DNA from: Solwaraspora sp. WMMD792
Lineage (GTDB): Bacteria; Actinomycetota; Actinomycetes; Mycobacteriales; Micromonosporaceae
Length of the DNA stretch: 64,000 nt
Direction: 5' to 3'
Assembly (NCBI RefSeq): GCF_029626105.1
Contig: NZ_JARUBH010000009.1
Location: forward strand, 2,914,001-2,978,000
Positions 17,470-26,118 of the stretch are shown piece after piece; within the stretch, counting starts at the first letter, position 1; each line of letters opens with the position of its first letter. A program made the translations under genes and the position numbers. The notes under the pieces were generated by a model. That model did no database searches. It was not told the DNA's origin and was given only the letters and a program-made list of their open reading frames with translations.

Positions 17470-18885
17470 TCACGAAGGATACAGTGGCTGACTGGCGGGT
17501 AGCTTACCCGCCGACTCGCCATCGTCCGTCCGGCCGATGTCGCGTGCCGGCCCCGGCCCGTCGAGCCGGCCGAGCGCGACCAGCGCGGCCCCGGTGGCAC
17601 CGACCTCGGGCTCGGCCATGTAGCGCACCTGACGCGGGGCGAGTGCCGCACCGAACGCTCGACGCCACCAGTTGGACGCGGCGAGTGCGCCACCGCCGAG
17701 AACGACCTCGGTCACCGGGCCGGCCATCGTCGACTCGATCTCGTCCAGGTCACCGGCCACCTGCCGGCATACGCCCTCCATCAGCCCGGCGAAGATGTCG
17801 ACCGCCGTGGTGCCGAACCCCAGTCCGCGTAGCTCGCCGGAGCCGGCCGGGGCTCGGCCTGGCGGGCGGTCGCCGCCGAACCGGGGATCCGCCGGTACGC
17901 CCTCACCCGGCTCGATCAGTTCCAGCGCCCGTTCCAGCTCGGCGCCCTGCGGCAGGCGCAGTTCCCGGTTCGCCCAGCTGTAGAGGTTGCCGCCGGCGGA
18001 GTAGGCCCGGCCGGTGACGATCCGGGTGTGGTCGACCCGGTAGCGCCACAGGTGCGCCGGCAACGGCGGCAACGGGACCCCCGGCGCGGCCAACTGGACC
18101 ACTCGTACCGCCGCTGAGGTGCCGACGGTGACCGCGGCCCGACTGGGGTCCAGGCATCCGGAGCCGATGTTGGAGGCGGCGCCGTCGCCGATCGTCGGGG
18201 TCCACGGCACGCCGGCCAACGCCGGCCAACGCCGGGCGAACTCGGCCCGCAGCTGCCCACGCCAGTCCGCCGGGGCCAGCTCCGGAAGCTCACCGGGACG
18301 CACCGCGGCCAACTGCACGGCCTCGGGGTCCCACTGCATGGTCACCAGGTCGAGCATGCCGGTGCCGGATGCCTGGGACACCGACATCGGCGCAGACCCG
18401 AGCAGACCGGTCAGCACATACTCCGGCAGGCCGACGAAGCACGCCGGCCGGCCGCCGCAGTGGCGGCGCAGCCACGGCAGTCGCACCGTCCAGTAGAAGC
18501 GGTGCCACCAGGTGCCGGTGCGCTGGTGGAAATCGGCCTCGTCGGCCGGCGCGGCCGCACCGGGCAACGCGGCCGGCCGGGTGTCCAACCAGGTCATCAG
18601 GGGGCCGATCGGGGCACCGGCAGGATCCAGCGGCAACACCGAGTGCCACTGGGCCGCCGAGGCAACCAACTCGACACCGTCGAGCCGGCCGGCCGAGTCG
18701 AGCTCGTCGACGCAGTCGATGAGAGCGGCCAGGTAGTCGGCCGGGTCGAGGGTCGCGGCGCCGTCCCGGTCGACCGCCAACGCAACCTTGCGGCGGGCCA
18801 ACGCGTCCTGCTGCGGCGCGGCCGCGTTGTCGAGGATCAGGCCGCGCACCGAGGAGGTGCCGAGATCGAGGGCGAGGATGCTCAT
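17470..18885 (-). CDS. FGGY-family carbohydrate kinase (gluconokinase/xylulokinase-like)
   Basis: 471 residues, near the usual FGGY length. The N-terminal ATPase motif is LALDLGTSSVRGLI, the phosphate-2 region is GDGAASNIGSG / VTVGTSAAVR, and the adenosine motif is VLGGGALAASNWWRRAFG near residue 395. It phosphorylates a sugar or sugar acid; the closest resemblance is to gluconokinase-type members, but the substrate is not certain. It is divergent from the trp leader gene, with starts only 48 bases apart, and stands alone without an obvious sugar operon. Confidence 0.88.
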   Translation of the reverse strand: MSILALDLGTSSVRGLILDNAAAPQQDALARRKVALAVDRDGAATLDPADYLAALIDCVDELDSAGRLDGVELVASAAQWHSVLPLDPAGAPIGPLMTWLDTRPAALPGAAAPADEADFHQRTGTWWHRFYWTVRLPWLRRHCGGRPACFVGLPEYVLTGLLGSAPMSVSQASGTGMLDLVTMQWDPEAVQLAAVRPGELPELAPADWRGQLRAEFARRWPALAGVPWTPTIGDGAASNIGSGCLDPSRAAVTVGTSAAVRVVQLAAPGVPLPPLPAHLWRYRVDHTRIVTGRAYSAGGNLYSWANRELRLPQGAELERALELIEPGEGVPADPRFGGDRPPGRAPAGSGELRGLGFGTTAVDIFAGLMEGVCRQVAGDLDEIESTMAGPVTEVVLGGGALAASNWWRRAFGAALAPRQVRYMAEPEVGATGAALVALGRLDGPGPARDIGRTDDGESAGKLPASQPLYPS

Positions 18886-18933
18886 CGTCGATCACCGTAC
18901 CCAGCCATGGGCCTGGACCGGTATGCTGTCGCC

Positions 18934-18993
18934 ATGCTCGCGCTCACTCGTTGCTGGTGGCCCGCCGACCTGGCGGCCCCGCCGCGCGTCTAG
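18934..18993 (+). CDS. trpL: tryptophan leader peptide
   Basis: 19 residues, MLALTRCWWPADLAAPPRV, with tandem Trp codons (TGG TGG) at positions 8 and 9. It ends 90 bases before the fused anthranilate synthase gene. A TATGCT hexamer at 18922-18927 ends 6 bases before the ATG with no Shine-Dalgarno sequence, so the mRNA is probably leaderless. The leader stem sequences that follow support ribosome-mediated attenuation: stalling at the Trp codons when charged Trp-tRNA is scarce would change downstream folding. Confidence 0.88.
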   Translation: MLALTRCWWPADLAAPPRV

Positions 18994-19078
18994 CGCGAAA
19001 CCATCCGGCCGCCCGTCGAGGCGGCCACCGGGTTCCCACCCGGGCAGTTCCTCGCCGGGCCGCCCGAAGCCCGGAGGG
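18972..19078 (+). promoter_or_regulatory. trp attenuator: competing RNA stems and SD-masking hairpin
   Basis: GGCGGCC inside the leader ORF (18972-18978) can pair with GGCCGCC (19007-19013). That same segment can instead pair with GGCGGCC (19020-19026) around a 6-base loop, so the two folds exclude each other. A further hairpin CCGGGT/ACCCGG (19028-19033 with 19038-19043) follows. A last one, CCGGGC/GCCCGG (19055-19060 with 19069-19074), overlaps the first two bases of the SD GGAGGGA (19073-19079). There is no U run, so control could be at termination, at translation, or both. Confidence 0.7.
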
Positions 19079-19083
19079 ACCCG

Positions 19084-21183
19084 ATGACCGACCACCTTTC
19101 CAGCCTGCTGCGAGCCGTGCACGACGGCGTCGACCCAGGTCCGTTCGCGCTGCTGCGCCGCGACGGCGCCGACGTCGTCGAACTGCTTCGCGGCACACCG
19201 CACCGCGCCGACCGGCTGGCGGACATCCCGCTGCCGCCGGGACCGGCGAACCAGCCGGGGCCGGCGAACCAGCCGGCGACGCTGGCGGTGGTCCCGTACC
19301 GGCAGATCGCCGAACGCGGGTTCGCCCACGTCGACGACGGGCTTCCACTGGAGTGCATCCGGGTGTCGACCTACCGGCAGGTGCCGGTCGCGACGGCGAT
19401 CCGCGACCTGCCCGGCACGCCGGTGGCGACCGAAGGCGGCGGCTTCGACATCGCCGACGACGAGTACGCCGACCTGGTGGCCCAGGTGTTGCGGGACGAG
19501 ATCGGCAACGGTGCCGGTGCCAACTTCGTGCTGCACCGCACCTACCGGGCCCGGCTGGTGGCACCGGGCGGGTCCGCCGCCGACCGGGTGGGCCGCTCGG
19601 CGGCGCTGGTCGCCGGGCTGAGCGCGCTTCGCCGGCTGCTGCGCGACGAACGCGGGGCCTACTGGACGTTCCTGGTCTACACCGGCGAGCGGGTGCTGGT
19701 CGGCGCGACGCCGGAACGGCACGTCAGCGTCAGCGACGGACTGGCCATGATGAACCCGATCAGCGGCACTCTGCGGCATCCGCAGGGCGAACCGGAGCTC
19801 GCCACCGTGCTGTCGTTCCTCGACGATCGCAAGGAGATCGAGGAGCTCTACATGGTGCTCGACGAGGAGCTCAAGATGATGGCGACGGTCGCCGAGCACG
19901 GCGGCCAGGTGATCGGCCCCTACCTGAAGCGGATGTCCCGGCTGAGCCACACCGAGTACCTGCTCGCCGGACGCAACTGCCACGACGTCCGGGAGGTGCT
20001 CCGGCAGACGATGTTCGCGCCGACCGTCACCGGCAGCCCAATCGAGAGCGCCTGCCGGGTGATCGCCCGGTACAGCCCCGGTGGACGCCGCTACTACGCC
20101 GGGGTGCTCGCACTGCTCGGCCACGACAGCGACGGCGCGCAGACACTGGACGCGCCGATCCTGATCCGGGCCGCCGAGATCGAACTGACCGGGGAGATCC
20201 GGGTGCCGGTCGGCGCGACCCTGGTGCGTCACTCCACACCGTCCGGTGAAGTGGCCGAGACGCACGCGAAGGCGTCGGCGGTCCTCGCGTCGCTCGGGCT
20301 CGCCTCCGGACCGGTGTCCGGACCAGCCTCCGGAAATGTCTCCGGGCTCGCCTCCGTACCCGCACCCGGACCGGCGGTGCCGGCGGACCGGTCGGCGGCC
20401 GACGGTGCCGCCAACTGCGGAATCGGACTGCCGGCCGGGACGCCCGGTACCGGCGTCACCGCCGCGCTCGCCCACCCCGAACACCCCACGGTGGTACGCG
20501 CGTTGGCTGCCCGCAACGACCGGCTGGCCCGCTTCTGGTTGGAGCAGCGGGTTCCCGGTGCGGTGGCCGAGTCCCAGTTGACCGGTCTGGACGTGCTGGT
20601 GCTGGACGCCGAGGACAGCTTCACCGGCATGCTCGCCCACCTGCTGCGGGCGCTCGGCGCGGCGGTCCGGCAGGTCCGCTGGGACCAGATCGCGACGGTC
20701 GACCCGGCCACCGCGGACGTCCTGGTCGCCGGGCCCGGCCCGGGTGACCCGACCGACCCGGCGCAGCCCCGGATGGCGGTGCTGCGCCGGGTCGTGGACG
20801 CCGCGCTGCACCGTGGGCAGCCGCTGCTCGGCATCTGTCTGGGCCACCAGGTGCTGGCCGACCGGCTCGGCCTGGCGGTGACCCGCCGGCCACTGCCCAG
20901 CCAGGGACTGCAGCGGGAGATCGACTTCTTCGGTGTCCCGCGCCGGGTCGGCTTCTACTCAAGTTTCACCGCCAGCAGCGCCACCGCGAGCCTGCCCACC
21001 GCGTACGGGCAGGTCCGGCTCTGCCGGGACGAGACCGACGGCGCGGTGCACGCGCTGGTCGGCCCGCGGTTCGCCGGGGTGCAGTTCCATCCCGAGTCGG
21101 TACTCAGCCCGGACGGCCTGGACGTGCTGCGGGACCTGCTGGTCGATCTGGTCGCGGTCAACCGGCGGCCAGACCGCGTTTGA
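19084..21183 (+). CDS. trpEG: fused anthranilate synthase components I and II (TrpE-TrpG, PhzE-like)
   Basis: 699 residues. A chorismate-binding MST-type domain (about 1-405) with VGATPERHVSVS and NPISGT, then a ~60-residue Ser/Gly/Ala/Pro linker, then a class I glutamine amidotransferase domain (about 495-690). The amidotransferase triad is intact: Cys in LLGICLGHQ, and His and Glu in GVQFHPES. The fusion resembles PhzE and the fused TrpEG of streptomycetes. Because a Trp leader peptide sits directly upstream, anthranilate synthesis for tryptophan is the best reading, but an aminodeoxyisochorismate activity is not excluded. No LLES-type Trp-feedback motif is obvious at the N-terminus. SD GGAGGGA lies before the ATG. 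Confidence 0.88.
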   Translation: MTDHLSSLLRAVHDGVDPGPFALLRRDGADVVELLRGTPHRADRLADIPLPPGPANQPGPANQPATLAVVPYRQIAERGFAHVDDGLPLECIRVSTYRQVPVATAIRDLPGTPVATEGGGFDIADDEYADLVAQVLRDEIGNGAGANFVLHRTYRARLVAPGGSAADRVGRSAALVAGLSALRRLLRDERGAYWTFLVYTGERVLVGATPERHVSVSDGLAMMNPISGTLRHPQGEPELATVLSFLDDRKEIEELYMVLDEELKMMATVAEHGGQVIGPYLKRMSRLSHTEYLLAGRNCHDVREVLRQTMFAPTVTGSPIESACRVIARYSPGGRRYYAGVLALLGHDSDGAQTLDAPILIRAAEIELTGEIRVPVGATLVRHSTPSGEVAETHAKASAVLASLGLASGPVSGPASGNVSGLASVPAPGPAVPADRSAADGAANCGIGLPAGTPGTGVTAALAHPEHPTVVRALAARNDRLARFWLEQRVPGAVAESQLTGLDVLVLDAEDSFTGMLAHLLRALGAAVRQVRWDQIATVDPATADVLVAGPGPGDPTDPAQPRMAVLRRVVDAALHRGQPLLGICLGHQVLADRLGLAVTRRPLPSQGLQREIDFFGVPRRVGFYSSFTASSATASLPTAYGQVRLCRDETDGAVHALVGPRFAGVQFHPESVLSPDGLDVLRDLLVDLVAVNRRPDRV

Positions 21184-21778
21184 CCGCCGCGGCGATGTCG
21201 ACCACCCGCCGGGCGGTCAGGGCGGTCGCGGTCAGCGCCGCCTCGTCCGGCGGGATTTCGCCGTTGTTGCTGGTATGCGAGGCGCCGTACGGGTTGCCGC
21301 CGACGAACTGGCTCGGCTCCACGTAGCCGGGGGTGACCACGATGCCGCCCCAGTGGTAGACGACGTTGTACAGCGACAGCAGCGTCGCCTCCTGTCCGCC
21401 GTGCGCGGTGGCGGTGGAGCAGAACCCGGAGAACACCTTGTTGACCAGGACCCCCTTGGCCCACAGCGGCCCACTGCCGTCGATGAACTGTTTCAGCTGC
21501 GCGGCCATCACCCCGTACCGGGTCGGGGTGCCGAAGATGACCGCGTCCGACCAGGCCAGGTCGTCGATCTCGGCCTCCATCACGTCCTCGGTCTCCAACC
21601 GGTGCGCGTGCCAGCCGGAGTTGGACCGGATCGCCTCCTCCGGGGCGAGTTCGCGGACCTTGCGCAGCCGCACCTGCGCGCCGGCCTTCTCCGCGGCCTC
21701 CACGGCGGCCTGCGCCATCTGGTAGGTGGTCCCGGTGGCGCTGTAGTAGATCACCGACAGGTTGATCGGGTCGTCCAT
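21158..21778 (-). CDS. wrbA: WrbA-type NAD(P)H:quinone oxidoreductase
   Basis: 206 residues. The ATG at 21778 follows AAGGAG in the sequence before the start. The flavodoxin-like FMN loop is YYSATGTTYQMA near residue 10. The motifs GTPTRYGVMAAQLKQFID and PGYVEPSQFVGGNPYGASHT are characteristic of WrbA. It should perform two-electron reduction of quinones in the cytoplasm. Its 3' end overlaps the end of the convergent trpEG gene by 26 bases. Confidence 0.93.
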   Translation of the reverse strand: MDDPINLSVIYYSATGTTYQMAQAAVEAAEKAGAQVRLRKVRELAPEEAIRSNSGWHAHRLETEDVMEAEIDDLAWSDAVIFGTPTRYGVMAAQLKQFIDGSGPLWAKGVLVNKVFSGFCSTATAHGGQEATLLSLYNVVYHWGGIVVTPGYVEPSQFVGGNPYGASHTSNNGEIPPDEAALTATALTARRVVDIAAAVKRGLAAG

Positions 21779-22094
21779 CGATAGCTCCTTCGGTTCTGCT
21801 CGGGTCTGCCCCGGTACCGCGCTACCCGTTCGTTGCGCCGGCAAACACCGGTGCCCGGCACCGGCCCCGACGGTGCCCGCCGATCCGTCCGCCATCGGGA
21901 GTGTGGCGCTCGCGCCGCCGGTCCGCTCACAACGCTGGATCCGGGATTGTGAACGAACGGACCCTGGGCGACGCGTGAACAGGGTAGGTAGTTTTCGTTA
22001 CGACTCGGTCGCCGCCGCCGCCGACCTGCTCTTCCCGCCGGTACGCCCGCCGGCAGCCCGGCGGGCCCCGCCGTCGATCCTCGAGGAGGTCCTG
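21779..22094. other. intergenic region with divergent promoters
   Basis: 316 bases between the wrbA start and the next rightward gene. No RNA gene or convincing ORF is seen. A GTG at 21975 is in frame with the downstream gene and would add 40 residues, but it lacks a good ribosome-binding site. Promoters for both genes should lie here. Confidence 0.4.
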
Positions 22095-22529
22095 ATGCGT
22101 GACCGTCAGGCGCTCGCGTTGGCGTTCGAGGTCCCGGGCCTGCCACCACTGAAGAATCAGACACTGTCCATCTTCACCGCCGGCAATCGGCAGGCAGCGC
22201 GGGTCCGTACCCTGCTGACCGCAGCGTGCGACGCGGCGCAGCGCAGCGGTTGGACGCCGCTGACCGAGCCGGTTGCGCTGGAGGTCGTGGTACGCCGACC
22301 CAGCGAGCACCAGTTCGGCCATGCGACGAACTTCCTCGGCGGCATCGGCGACGTACTGCAGGACAAGCGCCATGAACCGGCCGGTGCCGTCGCCCACCTC
22401 GGCGTCCTCGTCGACGTGGCACTGTTCGTCACCGACCGGCAGATCCAACGGATCTGCTACCGCGAGGAGTACGCCGACGACCCGTCGTACCAGGTGACGG
22501 TCGCCGCGCTCGACCAGCCCGACGCCTGA
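22095..22529 (+). CDS. small protein of unknown function, possibly RusA-like fold
   Basis: 144 residues. The ATG is chosen because of a strong GAGGAGG 5 bases upstream. The order of motifs NFLGGIGDVLQDK (about residue 77), LVDVALFVTDRQIQRICYREE (about 102) and a final beta-strand recalls RusA-like Holliday-junction nucleases (DxDN...K..D.L...D..Q), but the key acidic residues are not all in place. The resemblance is weak and no function is assigned. It stands alone between divergent wrbA and the convergent amino-acid oxidase gene. Confidence 0.55.
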   Translation: MRDRQALALAFEVPGLPPLKNQTLSIFTAGNRQAARVRTLLTAACDAAQRSGWTPLTEPVALEVVVRRPSEHQFGHATNFLGGIGDVLQDKRHEPAGAVAHLGVLVDVALFVTDRQIQRICYREEYADDPSYQVTVAALDQPDA

Positions 22530-22563
22530 GGCCGGCCCGACGTCTCAGGCCAACACGGCACTG

Positions 22564-23550
22564 TCACGCCGCTTCGCTGACCAGCGACGCCACCTCGTCG
22601 GCACAGCCCCAGCTCAGCGTCACGCCGGCGCCGCCGTGGCCGTAGCAGTGGATCAGCCGGGTGACCCCGGCCGGCGGCGCGGGGTCGGCCTCCACCCGGG
22701 CACCGCCGTGCCGCCCGGGCCGCAGCCCGACCCGTTGGGCGAGGACCGCCGCGCCGGCCAGCTCGGGAACGAGGGCGGCGCAACGGGCCCGGATCGCCCG
22801 GCTCGTCGCCGGGTCGGGCAGTTCGCTGTCGACGCCCGGCTCGAACGTGCCGCCGAGCACGACGTCGCGCCGCCGGGGGTGCACGTACGTGGAACCGTCG
22901 GGGTGGTGCTCGTCGCGTACCGAGGTGGCGATGCCGGGATTGGCCACCAGCACCACCTGGCCACGGATCGGATGCACCGCTGGGTCGGCGGCCAGCCGGC
23001 CGGCGGCCAGGCCGGTGGCGTTCACCACCACCGGCGCCAGCTGGCCCGCCTCGGCCAGATTGGACAGGTCACGCTGGCGCAGCACGCCGCCGGCGGCGAC
23101 GAACCGTCGGGTGAGCCAGTCCAGGTACGGCCGCATCTCCACGGTGGGCACCGTGCACCGCCACTCGGCCACCACGCCACCGGCCGGGCCAGTGCCGGCG
23201 GCCGGCATCACCGGGGTGACCGGGCAGTAGCGCAGGTCGGGAACGGCCGCCGCCCACCACGGTGGATCGTTGACCGGGGCACGCAGCAGCATCCGGGTCG
23301 GTCGCATCACCACCCCCGGGACCGGCTGCCGAGCCTGGTCGGCCAGTTCGTCGAAGGTGCGACGGGCCCAGTCGAGCACCCGGGACGTGCCGTCGGTCCG
23401 GGTCGGGTACCAGACCGCGGCGGCCACCGCCGACACGGTCTGCTCGACGGGGTGGGCGGTGACCACGGTCACCCGTAGTCCCTGTTGCTGCAGCCGGACC
23501 GCACAGCTGAGCCCGATGATGCCGGCTCCGACCACCACCGCGTCAGACAC
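22564..23550 (-). CDS. FAD-dependent D-amino-acid oxidase
   Basis: 328 residues, the normal length for D-amino-acid oxidases. The N-terminal dinucleotide-binding motif is VVVGAGIIGLSCAVRLQQQG. Family features include AAVWYPTR near residue 48, the substrate region STYVHPRRRDVVLGGT and the C-terminal LIHCYGHGGAGVTLSWGCA. It should deaminate D-amino acids to 2-oxo acids with H2O2 formation, for example on D-Ala from wall turnover. The ATG has AGGAGAG just upstream. Confidence 0.92.
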   Translation of the reverse strand: MSDAVVVGAGIIGLSCAVRLQQQGLRVTVVTAHPVEQTVSAVAAAVWYPTRTDGTSRVLDWARRTFDELADQARQPVPGVVMRPTRMLLRAPVNDPPWWAAAVPDLRYCPVTPVMPAAGTGPAGGVVAEWRCTVPTVEMRPYLDWLTRRFVAAGGVLRQRDLSNLAEAGQLAPVVVNATGLAAGRLAADPAVHPIRGQVVLVANPGIATSVRDEHHPDGSTYVHPRRRDVVLGGTFEPGVDSELPDPATSRAIRARCAALVPELAGAAVLAQRVGLRPGRHGGARVEADPAPPAGVTRLIHCYGHGGAGVTLSWGCADEVASLVSEAA

Positions 23551-23703
23551 CGTCTCTCCTGTCCGTCCCGTCCGCCCGGCCGGCCCGCTCCGGGCGGTAC
23601 CCGTACCCGCCGGGCCACATCCTGCCGGACCGGGTCACCCTCCCGCGCGACGACCCCAACCGCAGCGGTGCCCGCGCCGGCTCTCAACCGCAGCGGTCGG
23701 CGG

Positions 23704-24441
23704 TCAGTACCCGACATCGACGGCGACGATGAACCGGTCGCCGACGCCGACCTCGGCGACCCGTACCGGCGGCGGCTGGTCCGGCCCGCCGGCCGGGTCG
23801 AGACCGAGACCGTAGGTGACCCGGCCCTCGTAGTCGCCGGCGAACCCGTAGCCACGCAGGCTGCCCAGCCGCAGCTGCGGGCCGGGCGATCGCTGGACCG
23901 ACATCCGGCCGTACGCGTCGTGTGCCTGCGCGGAGACGAACCGGATCTGCAGGAAGCAGTCGCCCGCCAGGTCGACCGGCTCCCCCGTGCCGTCGAAGAC
24001 GATCCGCGGCTGGTAGCCGACCTCGTAGGACGGAAATCCGGACCGGAACACGAACGAGATCCGGCTGTACGCCGGGTCGGTGTCAGCGTGGTCGGTGGCC
24101 TCGATCTCCACCAGATACGGCAGCGGCGGAGCCGGCCGGGGTGCGACCGGCGGACGGACGTCGTTGCGGATGACGACGGTCTGCAACGGCACCGCCCAGC
24201 CGTACCGCACCTGGTATTCGCCCGGGCCGGGGCCGGGCGGTCCGTCCGGGCCGCTGCGGCTGAGGCCCACCACTGGCGACTCCCGCTGGCCCGCTGCCGG
24301 TCCGGGCGGCGCCAGGGTCCCGGCACCGGTTCCGTCCGGTGGCTGGCCGGCGCCGGCTCCCGCCGGTTCGGCCGTTGTGCAGCCGGCGGCGACCAGCAGT
24401 ACGGCGAGGCTGACGATCATCGGTACGCGCAGATGGGTCAT
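23704..24441 (-). CDS. lipoprotein of unknown function
   Basis: 245 residues with a lipoprotein signal peptide: MTHLRVPMIVSLAVLLVAAG then Cys at position 21 in the lipobox LVAAGC. A Pro/Gly/Ala-rich linker (about 22-90) leads to a beta-rich domain (VVIRNDVRPP, YSRISFVFRSGFPSYEVGYQ). The YSRISFVFR...G...Y.V.Y pattern resembles lipoproteins annotated AMIN-like or with related beta-folds in actinobacteria, but the match is loose. It should sit on the outer face of the membrane. The ligand is unknown. Confidence 0.75.
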   Translation of the reverse strand: MTHLRVPMIVSLAVLLVAAGCTTAEPAGAGAGQPPDGTGAGTLAPPGPAAGQRESPVVGLSRSGPDGPPGPGPGEYQVRYGWAVPLQTVVIRNDVRPPVAPRPAPPLPYLVEIEATDHADTDPAYSRISFVFRSGFPSYEVGYQPRIVFDGTGEPVDLAGDCFLQIRFVSAQAHDAYGRMSVQRSPGPQLRLGSLRGYGFAGDYEGRVTYGLGLDPAGGPDQPPPVRVAEVGVGDRFIVAVDVGY

Positions 24442-24510
24442 ACCGGACTGACGCGCGGCTCCCGATCGGGGTTTACCAGCGGCCGGATCCGGCCCACACC
24501 GACGGTCCGG

Positions 24511-25056
24511 TCAGGACCGCCACTTGATCGAGCAACCCATGCTCGGCTGGTGCGGCTCGGGCACCGGCTGCCCGGCCAGCACCAGTTCGATCGCGGCCCG
24601 CAGCGCCGCCCCGGTGACCGGCTTGCCGTTGCCCGGGGTGGAGTCGTCGAACGCGCCCCGGTAGGCCAGGGTGCGGTCGGCGCCGTACAGGAAGAAGTCC
24701 GGAGTGCACACCGCCTGGTAGGCGCGCCCGACCTGCTGGGTGGCGTCGACGAGGTACGGGAACGTCCAGCCGGCCCGCTGGGCCTGCGCGGCGAGCTGCG
24801 CGGGGGCGTCGTCGGGGTACGCCTCGGCGTCGTTGGTGCAGATGCCGACGACAGCCAGGGTCGGAAACTCGGCGAGCACCTTGGCCAGTGCGACCTCGAC
24901 ATGTTTCACGTACGGGCAATGGTTGCAGACAAAGGCGACGAGCAGCGCCGGGGCGTCGGCGAAGTCGTCGCGGCGGATCACGTGACCGGAGACGTCCGCC
25001 AGCGCGAAGTCGGGCGCGGGGGTGCCCAACGGCACCATCTCTGAGGTGACAGCCAT
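24511..25056 (-). CDS. thioredoxin-fold (AhpC/TSA-like) protein
   Basis: 181 residues from the ATG at 25056, which has an AGGGTGG-like site upstream; another ATG three codons earlier is also open. The active site FVCNHCPYVKH (CxxC with N-H inside, about residue 44) and the context CTPDFFLYGADRTLAYRGAFDD match the actinobacterial thioredoxin-family/AhpC-TSA group of about 180 residues. A disulfide reductase or peroxidase role in the cytoplasm is likely. The partner is not known. Confidence 0.88.
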   Translation of the reverse strand: MAVTSEMVPLGTPAPDFALADVSGHVIRRDDFADAPALLVAFVCNHCPYVKHVEVALAKVLAEFPTLAVVGICTNDAEAYPDDAPAQLAAQAQRAGWTFPYLVDATQQVGRAYQAVCTPDFFLYGADRTLAYRGAFDDSTPGNGKPVTGAALRAAIELVLAGQPVPEPHQPSMGCSIKWRS

Positions 25057-25116
25057 GCCCGCCACCCTACCGGCGCTGCCGACGTCGGGATGCGACCGCT
25101 GGCTACCCTCGGCGCC

Positions 25117-25995
25117 ATGCCGTCACGCGTCGTCGCACCGGACCGGCTGTTGACCGGGTTCGGGCTGGCGATGATCGGCGGCACACCGCTGTGGCTGCTC
25201 GCCACCGGGCGTACCGAGGTGACGACCTCGGCGGACGTCGAGGCGTCGCCGGTGACGATCCCTGCGGTCGTGGTGCCGTTGGTCGCCGGGATGCTGCTGG
25301 CCAGGCTGGTGCCGCCGCGACTGCCGGCGTTGCAGCCAGCGGTTGCCGACGCGCGGGCGGCGCTCACCCGGCAGGTGGTCGGCCTGGGCGCGGTCGCGGT
25401 GGCGTTCGCCGGGCTGGCGCTGCTCCTCGGGCCGGGGAGCGTCTGGTACGGCCCGGTGAAGGTCGCGCTGCTACTCGGCGGCGCCTGGTGGGTGCTGCGG
25501 ACCTGGCCGGCGCCGCCGCCCGGCGGTCGGGAGCATCGACGGGCGGTCCCGGGGCGCTGGTACTGGCTGGGGCCGGTGCCGGCGGTCGTCGGCTGGGCCT
25601 GGTTGGCGTACCACAGCCCGCTGACCGGACCGTCCGACCTGTCCGGCTACCGGGCGCACGACCCGATGGTCCTGCTCACGGCGATGCTGCTGACCTTCCT
25701 GACCGCGAGTGTGCTGGAGGAGATCTTCTACCGGCTGCTGCTGCAGACGCGGTTGGAGGCGCTGCTCGGCCGCTGGCCGGCGATCACCGCAACCGCACTG
25801 CTGTACGCGGCGATGCACACCCACCGGGTCGGCACCGGCCCGCTGGCCGACACGGTCGGGGTGGTGCTGATGTTCAACGGCGGACTCGGCCTGTTCCTCG
25901 GCTACCTCTGGTCGCGGTACCGCAACGGGTGGGCGATCGTCGCCGTGCACGGTGCGGTCAACTCACTCACTCTGCTGCCGCTGCTCGTCGGCTGA
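25117..25995 (+). CDS. CPBP family intramembrane metalloprotease
   Basis: 292 residues from the ATG at 25117, with seven or eight hydrophobic segments. The CPBP (Abi/Rce1-like) motifs are complete: LEEIFYRLLLQ (EExxxR, about residue 204), AAMHTHR (His) and HGAVNSLTL (HxxxN, about residue 278). A TACCCT hexamer (25104-25109) ends 7 bases before the ATG and no SD is present, so a leaderless transcript is likely; an upstream in-frame ATG at 25090 is the alternative start. Substrates are unknown. Confidence 0.9.
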   Translation: MPSRVVAPDRLLTGFGLAMIGGTPLWLLATGRTEVTTSADVEASPVTIPAVVVPLVAGMLLARLVPPRLPALQPAVADARAALTRQVVGLGAVAVAFAGLALLLGPGSVWYGPVKVALLLGGAWWVLRTWPAPPPGGREHRRAVPGRWYWLGPVPAVVGWAWLAYHSPLTGPSDLSGYRAHDPMVLLTAMLLTFLTASVLEEIFYRLLLQTRLEALLGRWPAITATALLYAAMHTHRVGTGPLADTVGVVLMFNGGLGLFLGYLWSRYRNGWAIVAVHGAVNSLTLLPLLVG

Positions 25996-26118
25996 CCCGC
26001 CCGCGTTCAGTCGAGCGGTGTCGTTGCCCACACCCGGTCCGGTGGGTCGGACGGATCGCCGTGGTCACGCTATCGTCGATTTATTCAACGCGTGATGAAA
26101 TCGATGGAGGTGGGCGCG

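Noticed and set aside
21975-22094. Upstream in-frame GTG extending the small RusA-like protein by 40 residues
   Set aside because: The GTG lacks a good ribosome-binding site, while the ATG at 22095 has GAGGAGG at ideal distance.
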